Source: Myrica gale (taxonomy: Eukaryota; Streptophyta; Magnoliopsida; Fagales; Myricaceae). From it: a stretch of DNA of 64,000 bases. A model generated the notes under the pieces. The model was given only the letters and a program-made list of their open reading frames with translations. It was not told where the DNA came from and searched no databases. Location: contig OZ005602.1 of NCBI GenBank assembly GCA_963930655.1, positions 255,501 to 319,500 on the forward strand, read 5' to 3'. Every line of letters starts with the position of its first letter. The first letter of the stretch is position 1. The position numbers and the translations under genes were made by a program. Of this stretch, positions 38,001-50,000 are shown piece by piece.

Positions 38001-41000
38001 TATCAAAGGTAGAACCATCATTTCCACCCAATCACCCCAGGAATCATTTGCCTTACCTGGGGAGTACTACATGCAATCAGTTTAAGAATTGATCGTGACA
38101 AACTCAAAGAAAATGCACTGCATTTCTATTGATCATTTGCCCTCACTTAAGAGTCCCAAAATGCATCCAAGATTATTTATTGGAACAAAGAAGCAAAAAT
38201 GAGATACTTCTTTCAGAGACATAAAGCCATTATACCAAGTCAAGACCTAGCGACTAGATCACACACATCGCAAGACATGAACAGAATAACTTTTGTCTGG
38301 TCAGATAGTGGAACTTCAGCTTCTGAACATTACAAGTAGCTGCTCCAGATTACTGAAAATGCATATAAAAGGCAATCATTTTGGTGAAAATGTTCCCTGC
38401 CATCAATAATAGATAGAAGCTTACAGTGAAAGCCTTGTCACATACAATAAAGCAATTCACATGAATGCTTAGATCCACCAAAAATTGTGAGTAAAATGGT
38501 CAAGAACAAACCTCTATCTCAATCCACCATAACCAGGAACAATGAAACACTAAAATATATTGCAATGTACAAAATAATGGCAACTAGTACTTGCCGCTTA
38601 CCATACAAGGAACATTGCTTCCTTCTTTTGGGTTTGTGGATGAGCATGGACCAAACTTCAAGCCTTTTAGAGCCTTTGAGAGGGACTTAAGATAGCTTGT
38701 CAAGTCCCAACCATTGGAAAGAGAGAGAAAGTAATCGCTTATTGAGCCCACTAGGGATGCGTTGCAGCTTTCTATCTTCATTGACTGAGGACAATCAAGT
38801 AGAACAAAACCATAAGACGACCATTTTCCTGAATCTATTTCCATTTGGTTGCCCATAATTTGTGGTGAATGACTGCCCAGTTTACACGTCTCATAAACTG
38901 TAGAGAACAAACATGTAGTGAGAACAGAGGAACCATTCATTGTCTTCTTGCCTTTTAAAAGAATGAATAAAGATCATAATACCACGAATAAGATAGAAAA
39001 TATACAAGTATGAAACCATGAAGACTGGGCAATAAAGCATTGATAGAACTCAAAGTCCAGAAACGCTTTGCATTTTACTGAAACCATATTCCAGATAGAG
39101 TAAATTGAATAGGACTTTTGTCTAAGAGTTATTCCTTTCTTTACTATTAATCAAGGGGAAAACTGTTTTCTATAGAAGTAGCACTGAAAAGACGGTAGAC
39201 ATACTATCATCACAAATAATCCACAGCAGGTTGGCTCATGTCTACTAGGACAAAATAAAAAACCTTCTTTCCGCAAATGGAGCAATGTCAAACTCTCAAA
39301 TGGCCATGTCTACAAAAGTTAAGCAACAACAAATTCGGATTTGAGGCATAAAGCACCACCACTAACCAGTTCCTAGTTGTTGGAAAAAATCAGCGGCAGC
39401 AGAAGTTAATGGATCAATGTCTGGACATATAACATTGTAGGTAATCTGCACCAATAGGGGAACAACAAAGTTGCACAATCGTTAAAAAGTGAAGGCAATG
39501 TCAAACAGTTCTTCAGAAGCAAGATAAATATATGAAGATGGGAAATGGCGTCTGATTAGTGTGTTGCAACTGGAGTTGGTATTGGACTTACAGGTTTCTG
39601 TAAAGCATATGGTTCAAGAGGAGCCTTCTCCCAGAGTTGCAGGGAGCTTGCAGATGTCTTAAGCCAATCGTCCTGGTACCTATAACAATAATCATAGTTT
39701 GCACGGATCTCTTCATATCATAGACAGTCAACTTAAACTACAAGACGCAGTATATGCTAGTCTACAATCACCAAACAAAAATATAATGCACAATGTAAAA
39801 CCTCCTTATTTGAAGCATTTTCTCAAACCCTCTACTAACATCTAAAGCAAAAAGATGACTAGAACCATCTCGTACTGTATTTTTTCAACCATTAAATTTC
39901 TTCTAACAGGGTAGGAGCTTAAGAGACAACTTCAAGGATCAAATGGATTAATAGATCAAAATTGATATTTCAGGCAATATATCCTCAGGACTATTTCTGT
40001 CCCCAACTTGTGGTTGCTTAAAGAACACCACATAAGTTCCAAATATTAGATCTTTTCTACGCATATGAAAGGTAATCTTATTCAAACAAGATGTTCTGAA
40101 CATAGTGGCAAGTACGAATACCAACAGGCATTTGGAGAAGATTGAAGGGCCCTATCTGGAACTCCATTAAAAAATATTTTGTGAAGGATGGTTCTAGCAC
40201 CAAAAAGCAGTTAGTGCCTTATATTAAGGAATCAGATCAGTGGTGATGGTGGTTTTTTCTCTTGGTCAATACATGGACTATGAATTTGAATTATCGTGGG
40301 AAGCAGAGCCACTAATTCTTCCTTTTATGTCTTCAATACAAAAATATGGAAAGCAAATAACCTAATTTGCTTGTCTTTAACATGCATTGCAGTCCCTTAA
40401 ATCACGATTGTGGGCCAGAAACCTGAGTGTAGAAATAACAACTGCTATCCTAGTATATTCTAAATGTTGCTCATACAGTTTTCTGAAACATATTAATATA
40501 AGCAGATTCTATACATGACAATCTCTTATTTTCCTTTCAAACTGTCTATATGCATACTGCATTATCATCACTCTTTATTGTTATTGTTATTCTCATTCTT
40601 CATACTAGGAAATCCGACTCATATCATACAATTGTCAATATAATAAACCTAATAACATAATTGTAAATAGCTCTTTGGTTGATCAAGGTTGCAACCTTTT
40701 TCGCACTTCTTAGTGGTATTATTAGACATCTAAAAGTTACAACTACAACAGCAACCAAACAACTAACTATGCTTCCATTCTTGTTGCTTCTTTAAGTGGG
40801 TGCACAATCAACAAAATAATATGATGTGTGTTGGACCTTCGCTTCATCAGTAAAAATATATGAACTTCATTTTACTCATCAACCTTAGTAGACCAACCTC
40901 CTATAATAATTCCATAAACAGCTAGCGAAGATATGGCAAACAAATGAATTCTTTTTCTTTCTAGAATAGGAGGGACTACAGCGTAAAAGCCAGTTAACAC

Positions 41001-44000
41001 TTGGTAACGTGAAATAGTTGGAAGTGATTTTGATGGTTACTCTTAACTCTCTAATATCCTGTAAGAATAACCACCCTACAAAAATGATAAAAAAGCCCAC
41101 TATTTATTAAGAATGAGAATCTTTTGTTTCTTGTCTTCAACAAGATGAAATAAGCCTCTCAATGACTTTGAATAAGTCCCTTCTACATGTATTCAGACGT
41201 TCAAATCAAATTGCTAAAAATCAAATTAACTTGAATAGATGTTTTGTGCATGCTCATTGGAAGTAATCTTCCCCATCTAAACAAACTGTTATTGGTAGGT
41301 AAGATGATTTTTCAGATGTCAAAATAAAATATCTTTAAGTAGGAATCATACCCAACAAGTATAGCAGGCAATGGCAGAACCAAAAGTGTTGGCCTTAGCC
41401 GGGTGCAATGATTTTGCTCCAACTCTGAACTAGAGATTTCTTGGTTAGATCTTCTTTGGCATGTCTCATCCGCTTTAGCTCCATCTATTGCACTAGAGTC
41501 TGCATCAATGGTTAAACTGTTTGTAACAGAGGATTCAATGAACACATCATGGATAAGCAAGGACAAGTATACCTTTAAGGCATGATGATCCACCAGCAGA
41601 AGACTGGGATGGGCTCATAGGTTCTCCTACAGATAGCATTACAGTACTTGAAGAATCTCTACATTCACTTATAGAAGACTCAGGAAAGAATCCATCACCT
41701 GCGTTTCCAGCATCAACTGATTGATTGAGGCCTTTGCACCAATCAGTGACAGACAATGGCCCATCCGAATTGCCAAATGCAGATCTTAAAGCCGTCTTTA
41801 TGTCAGACTGCAACAAACTAATCACAGACGAAGCATGAACCTGGAAATCAAGATATTCTCTGCATAAGGGTCACTACAAGACTAACAGATTTGTATTTAC
41901 ACTATTATATCTTTTGTCTGTTTTGTCCACAAGCACATACTAATAGATTGCACATTTACGAAATAAAATGTTAACAAGAAAATTGAACTAAAAGCAATAG
42001 CATATTAATCTCAACTCTGAAGTCCCCCAATCTCAAGCAGTCTATTAGATTAGCTAAAATTCAAAATTGTACATTTATTTGATTCTGTGCTGTTGAAAAA
42101 GTATCAGACTCCGTTCACAAAAAAATTGGAATATATGCCATAGCCAAATAAAATGCACATTCTTTAAAGGAATTAGCATGGCATTTACTGCAACTACAAT
42201 ACTCAAGTTGAATTTTTAAACAACAAATAGAAAGCCAGAGAGTTATGTTCTATGATATCCAAATATAGTCAAGGCCAGCTCCATTCAATTCACTCTCATG
42301 GAAAAATCCATTTTCCATATTCTTCAGTCTTGCATAATTTCAGTACAAAGCCAAAAAACTTCATTTACACATCACACAACATTATCTCAGCACAAGCACT
42401 AAATATCAGCGTTGTGTTACAAACTAACAACATAGAAGGAACACCTATTAACATGGAAAAAAAACATTTCAGTAACAGAAAAAGAAAGCTTACATCAGCA
42501 GAAAGTGGATCCACTAACTCCACACCGGCAACATCGAGGGCATGACAAGAAGCCAAAGACCCTCCACAACCAGCATGAACCATAAAAGGCCCACAAGAAA
42601 ATCCTCGTCTCCACTGCTCTTGTAATGCAAGCCAACCATAAGGACCATCGCCACACTCGCCATCTAGTGACAGATCAACCGAAGAAGTAGCCTGCTGTAC
42701 AAGTAGCGCCATTCCATCGAGAAGCTCCTGAAGTGGTTGCATTTGCCCGAAAGAAAGCATACATTCATCATTGAATGAATTATGAGGCAAGGATGGGTTA
42801 ACTTCCATACTTGGTGAATTTGAGGACTTTGGAACTTTAGAAACGCCAACAGAGCGCCAAACACCGACAGGTGCACTAAGGTGCCCATCTAGCACTCCAA
42901 CATCACCAGCTATTCTAATGGGTATAGATTCTTTCCTTTTTGCCTCATACTTGGCAGATGTATTGTCTGTCATGGTACTTTGCTCACCAGGAAGTTGATT
43001 CAAGACAGTACTTCCTGTTAACCAACTCAAACCAATACGCATAAGGGTGCTGGAAGATAATATTGTGTGCCTCATCCTGCACATGGACGCCTGGAACATA
43101 AGGCATTCAACTTCAGTTGCAAGCACAGTCTTCGAAGACTGAAGGAAATGCACAAATTCAAGGGTGCCCTCAGCCACTTTCCTCAGTGAAGATTTAAGGG
43201 CATTTGTAGAGTTTAGATTAGAGAATGGAGATGGTGCCATCCCCTCAGACGTAGCAATGCTATTATTACCTGCAAATGATCTTTTATCATGTTGCACTTT
43301 CCCACTCTCCACAAGGGTGTAATATCTTTTAGATTGGATCACAGCACTCATATCATTCTTTCCGGTGGATGGTTTTGAGTTTATGGGGAGGGTATTCTTC
43401 TCATCTGATCCATCGAAGAAAGGAGAAGAGGGTGGTGTTGCACCATATACATAATTGTTTGGGCTTGAATTGGTACTCTCCACTGCTTGAGATTTTGGAA
43501 TATATGGGCTATTGAAAATCGATGAGGAAAACTCACTTGTAGGGGTCTCCACTGCTCCATATTCCAGAGCAAATGTCATCAGTGCTTCAGTTTTTATTAT
43601 GTGATCAAACTCCTCTCTAGAAGATGCTGGAGTGTGGTTCATCAGACCAGATGACAGACAGCTATTTGTGAGTTCTTGATTTTTGCTGAGACACTCCTCT
43701 TGGGATACTGGAAGAGGTGGATCAAAACTTTCAAAGGCTGGAAAACCAGCAGGCAATAGCATCTGATCGGAAACATCTGTCATCCCAGCTGGGCTGATAC
43801 CTACTTCTCCACAATCTGGTGCAGAAAACATAAGCGCCTGAGATTCTGCAGTTCCTGGGGGCTTTGCAAAACAAAGGATCATCATAAGATTAAACTGAAG
43901 GTTCATCATGTTAGCAGACAACAAAAATAAAGAGGAGAAGGGGGGGGGGGGTTGTTAGGGGTGGACAGGACAGAACCAGAATTACTTGAGGGGAATTTTG

Positions 44001-47000
44001 AGTAGATAGAAGTGTAACATCTAAAAGTAATGACACATCTGCAACTCAATAATGATGTTTGCACACAAAATTGAATAACACAAACTATGATCAGCATAAG
44101 GTTTATGTTGTCAGGCCTTTTATTTTCTTCTAGAGCTCCATCACAAAACACTTTAAAAGCTTTCCATATTTGACATCACACAGATTTGCTGCCTTATTTG
44201 TTCAACACAGCAAGATTAGTTACTTTAACTGTTGGCCATTGTCAATTAACAGAAAAAGAGAAAAAAAAATGATCCTGCTCTTTTATCATACCATATGAAG
44301 ACATGAAGTCTTCAATCTGTCATATCTTACAAGTTTAGAAGTGATTTCCCTTACGCTCTACATGATTCCCCTTACGCCCATTACACTACGAACAGAGAAA
44401 ATTGCCCTCCCCTAAAAATTCACCTTCCTCCTTGATAGTCCCCTCCCCCTGCCCTAGGTCAAATAAGTGTAAAGGCAATGCCACGCCTGCCCTTGCTGCA
44501 ATCAAAAAGAAGGGGAATTAACCAAGAAAAAAGGGGTAATTTCATAGTTCGTCATTTAATTATGAGCAAAAATCAATGTCGCCCCCTACTATCAAAACAG
44601 ATTTTTATGTACTCTAAGTTTCCAAAATCATCAATATACGCTCGAGGGTCCAAAGCAACCGTTAAGTTTGACGGAAAAACGTGAAAAATAACCGAAATGC
44701 CCTCTAAGACAAAAATTACCAAAAATATTTAAAAATTTATTAAAACATAAAAAATAATATTTTTAAAAAGGCAATATTTTTTTTTTAAATAAATCTATTG
44801 AAACTCTACTTTGGTAATATATTTACTTTTAATTTATTTCTCAATTTTTTTTACTTATTTTTTAAAAATTGTCTTGGAGGGCATTTCGGTCATTTCTCAC
44901 GTTTTTATGTCAGACTTAACGGCTGTTTTGGACGGGGGCGACATTGATTTTTGCTCATAGTTAAATGATGAACTATGAAATTACCTGAGAAAAAAAATTC
45001 CAGAACTTGATCAACTAAAACCTTAGTGCTATTCAATTTGCATACAAAGTTTCAGCTCAACAAAAATCTCCAGACGGTAAATCAAACAATAACTTCTCAA
45101 TTCTCAGAATGGTACAATGAACAACCTATATCAGAAAGCTCTGAAACACAAAAAGTAATCATTGGGTCTTGACAGCAAACTAAAAAAATAAAAAGGGATG
45201 ACTGAGGAAAATAATCCCATAGTTGATCCAACCAAAAACTGTATTCTATTTAATTGGCAAACAAATCTTTTATCCTAAAGTTGAATGCAAATAAATGTTT
45301 CCTCAAACCAATACATCGTTCAGGAGCTCTCACCGTTCTCATAACAGTACTGTTGTCAACAAAGATTGAATAAGTTCTGCAAACAAAATTACAATCCTGA
45401 TAAAGGAAAAGAAAATACCTCCCCAAAAGGCAAAGCGTCGTTTTCGAAGAAGTCCCCAAAATCTCCAAACTCAGACAGAAGAGCTTGGATATCCATCACG
45501 ATACCTCTGTCGTCATCGTCCCACTCCCAATGGGATCCAATCTGCTCATTTGCAACTCCTGTTATGCCTGAATTGCTAACTTCCATGGAAACACAATCAG
45601 AGTTGTATACATCTTGCACAAGAGCATTTGTAGCTGGGCCCACTTGTCCAAATGGATCTGTCATCCCAGTTCGATGACGCTTAGAACCCTGTATAGACAT
45701 CAGAATTTGCTTAGTTTGCTGAATCCAAAATTTTAACACAAATAAACAAGAATAAAGTTGGGAAACTGTCTCTTCATTGCAGCATTAACAGATGACATGA
45801 TATTCACATTAACTCCCCGTAGATGGAAGTACTGATAATGTCGTCATTCAACTAGCATTTAATCAATTCCCACTACGTACAACAATCGTGAGCATTGGTA
45901 AAGGGTATTGAGGAAAAATTTATAATTTTGAGTGATGAATTAACAGATTTATTATACTGAAGCGTCCATCTGTGAAATACATTTTGCAGCTTCAATAATG
46001 TTATAATGCCAGCACAATCAACTTATACGAGTTTATCTGCTTCCCCCAGAACTATATTGTCAACACATATTGTAATTCAGGACCTTGAGGTTCCATACCA
46101 CAAATGATGAAAACAAAGTACTAAATAGAATAGCAAACACAAAAAATCATCACTTCAGTTAACTGACAATCAAAAGTCAGATTGGGTATTGCAGTTCACA
46201 ATTTGACAAAATAAGATAGAAACTGAGCTGCCATGACAAGCAACAGCACCAAAAGGCATTCCTTACTCGTCCGCAGGAAGAGGGAAGGGACCTCAATTCA
46301 ACAGAGGTATGATATCTCATCAGATACACTATAGGTTGGAGAAACTCTCAAACTCACAAATTATGTCTATGCAATCACCAGCAAATTATTCTAGCCAAAC
46401 CTTTCACTATTGTCACCATTGAATAAAAAAGAAAAGCCCACACTTCTCAGATTTACAGCATGTAAGTTTTGAGCTTGCAACTTACAGAAGAGAGCACAGC
46501 ACTAGAAACAAGGAGTTAGAGAAAAATGGACAGAAAACTGATCATAAAGACTTTTACATGTGCCACTAAAGCCATCCAGAAATACCAAAACAAACCATGA
46601 ATGGAAGAAGCATTCGTAAATGCCATTCCTAAATGTTTCAAGAGGTATTGTCTTAACCAAAATTCAATTTCGTCCGCACAGGCAACTGTCACCTTCACAA
46701 CTACAACAGGTTAACTACCTCTCATAATTCTCTTTATTATAAGTTACACAGTCTCGAAATGATGACTCAACCGTCCATCTTGTTATGGGGGGGGGGTGCC
46801 ATTTGAGGTAGTCCTCAATGGCCAAGGATCAGATTTTCCTGAATGGAACTAATGTCCTAAAAATTAAAAACAAACTAAAACATGAATGGCACCTATTGAC
46901 ACGTAGGAAAACTCTCCCTGACAACAGTTGGCTCATCATACACTAATTACCACTAATTTGGGCAATTAAAGAATAGCCCACCTTTACTGCAACAATTGAA

Positions 47001-50000
47001 AGAGCTGTATCTAACCTTTCTGCAAGAAAAGTTGTTACTAGATAATTCTCTTTTATACACATGCATAAAATCTTATACTCAACACTTGAGTGCCAGATAA
47101 TGCATCCCAAACAAGCAACACATGAGGCCATGCCCTTGTTGGGAAGTTGCCATGTCAGATTCCATGTCCATCAGGTAAAGTGACACACTTCTTGTTTACA
47201 GATTACATGTTACACATAGATATCAAAAACTATTTGCTCTGAAGATAACGAAGTACCAATTTGGGGCAATCATTCTCCAACTGATCATTAGAAGTTAAAC
47301 CAGACTGTCTACACGTTAACGAATCAGCATCCCCCTCAAGTTCGCTAGCTCCTGTTGTCATCTTGTGATCACTATCGCTAGAGCTGCTGCTTATGCTGCT
47401 GATACTGCTATTGTTACTATTGCTACTACTATTACAACCATTCTTGGTATGCATCCCATTGATTTCACTCAATGATCCTTCCATGAAGTCCATATCGCTA
47501 CCACTGCAAAAACCAGAACAATAGTGAGACATAAAAAAAGGACATAAATACATGGACCAATATTCACAGCATAGTCTATGATAAATACATGGACCAACTT
47601 TGAATTGGTTGGGGGGTTCTATGTTGCATTCTCTTTTAATGTGGGCTAATTCGGTCTTAGGTTCTCCTTTTGAGGGTTTTCAGGATTTTTTGAGTTTTCT
47701 AGCTTGTATGCTGTAGTGTTTTCAGTATATTCTCTTGTACTGTCAACTCTATTTTTTGTGAATAAAGATTAAGTTACTTATCAAAAAACAAGATAGTATC
47801 TTCACATGCAAGTAAAAAAAAAAGCCAAATCAGTTTGTAATCAGTTTTCTAAAAAGACAAGGTCAACCATGTAATCTAAAACATCAGATGACATATCCAC
47901 TTCATGACATAGCAGAGGAAAACCACTCATCCTATCAAATATTAGTAATTCCATTAGAATGAGAATTACCACATACAAACATACTGAGATCTAGGTCACA
48001 GGATCAAAGGTTACTCTGAGAGAAGAAGTGTCCTTAATATAGGAGCCTCATACTAACAAATTTTTAGGGCTAAGAAGCTGAGGATTAACTTAGTCTACCA
48101 AAGGTACATAGTGTGAATGCGGCATTTCTTGATTAGAAGAGTGCATGAAAATTGATAGCTCATAAAACAGCACTAACCAGTGCATAAAGAAAGAGGAACC
48201 AGGTAATGATGGTCCTATCCAATTCTGTAGCCAAAATCTGCAAGTTAACAGCATCCTTGTCAAATTTAAACTACAAAGTACTTAAGGATCTGAAATGGAA
48301 GAGGCAATATAAACATGTGCATACCCGGACAAACAAACAAAGAAAAGGAGAGGGGAAGGGGATATTTCGGTGACTAAATCACTTAATCTGATAGTAGAAA
48401 TGAAGTCTGGCGCAAATATTGAGCATACACAATTTGGACTCTAGGTGTGTGTGAGTATGTCACAAAGTTGGTCCAACAAGATCACCTCCTTATTCTCCAG
48501 ATTCATTCACCTATCACCCATATGGGCCAGACTCCAAAGGATCTCGAAAGCTATAAATATGAATTTTTATTTTTTTGATAAGTAAAAGCTATAAATAAGA
48601 TATAGAAGTAATATACCTTCTCAAAGAAGATCTGGCAAACGATGTATGCAGGATTGGGACAAGCACAGCCTCAGCTGGATATATAAATATTTTCTCATGA
48701 ACTGGTAATTGACCTGCTGATCCCTTCTGATCACCTCTTCCAGCAGCAGCAGATTCAGCAACATGATTCTTTGGAAAATTCCTCGTGGTGTCTGTGTTTG
48801 ATTGCAAGGCATTTCCCCTCCCTAATCTGGGGCAGCCAAGGGTAACCTCAACATAGCAACTTTGCCCCCTCATCTGGCAACCAGAACCTTGAGAAACATG
48901 ATATGGTAGACCTATAAATCCATTTGACATCTTAAACTTGCCAGAACTGTGTTGAAAAGAAGAAAATAAAAATATCAATCCGTAGGAATTTGTGCAATGT
49001 GAGCAGCAGAAAATAAGGGATGTGAATGAAAATGAATAAGTCAAAAATAGAATATACCTGAAATACACTTGCTTGACAAGATCACCAGGACAACATCCAG
49101 TAAGCCTACCCCGAATTCCATGAGGGGAAACAATCACTGCATATCCTAAAAATCAGTAAAGGTGGCAAGGAAGAAAATAGTATACAGATGAAAGTTCAGA
49201 AACTTGATAACACCATGTGAAAGGTGAGGACTTCAAAGGAAAATTGAGAAGGAAATATAGAGAAAGGAGGGAAGAGCAAAGGTAAACTACACTATCTCAT
49301 ATAGAAGTAGGAGGTTGACTTTTGCAAATACCTCTTACTAAGGCACTTGAATTCAACCCCACGAGGCTGTGTATATTAGGGAGGTGAAGACATCAAAAAC
49401 CTCTTTCTACAGTAATTTTCCTTTTTCAGTTACTGTCTTCTGTGGATGGAATAAGCATACAAGCACCACAAAAGCTACTTATCAAAACGACCTGCCAAAG
49501 TGCAGCTTAATTTGTCCGCTTCTAGCACTGAACATGAAATAATATCAGGAACATCCAGACCCCAAACTACTTATGTCAGCTGTAAAATTCCTCTTTCAAC
49601 ACTCAACAGCCATATTTTCTATAACTAACAAAGCACTACCAACATTTTATTTTTATGCTTTTCCCTTGTCTAAATAGCACCTTCAACTCACACTAGTCAG
49701 TACTAGCAGGCGCTATTACAAGTGGCCAAGCATCCTCAATCAACCTCTTGTCATGATCTCCTCAACCTCAATCGCGGATCCTTGAAATAAGTATAATCAT
49801 TTCTGATTCCACCCTTTGTTCTCCTGAGAACTATCCTCATTTTATGGACTAATATTTTCTGGATTATTTACATATTCTACCACCAACCCATCATTATTCG
49901 TGAAGCCACATCACGCAACATCTTCAAAGCACTCGATGACCGTCATTTGTACTCCCTAAATCAATGGGGAAGAGTTTTCACCCACAATGCCGATGATTCG

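Noticed and set aside
42252..42545. 97-codon plus-strand open frame
   Set aside because: It overlaps MED13 exon 13 and its following intron on the opposite strand and has no independent support.
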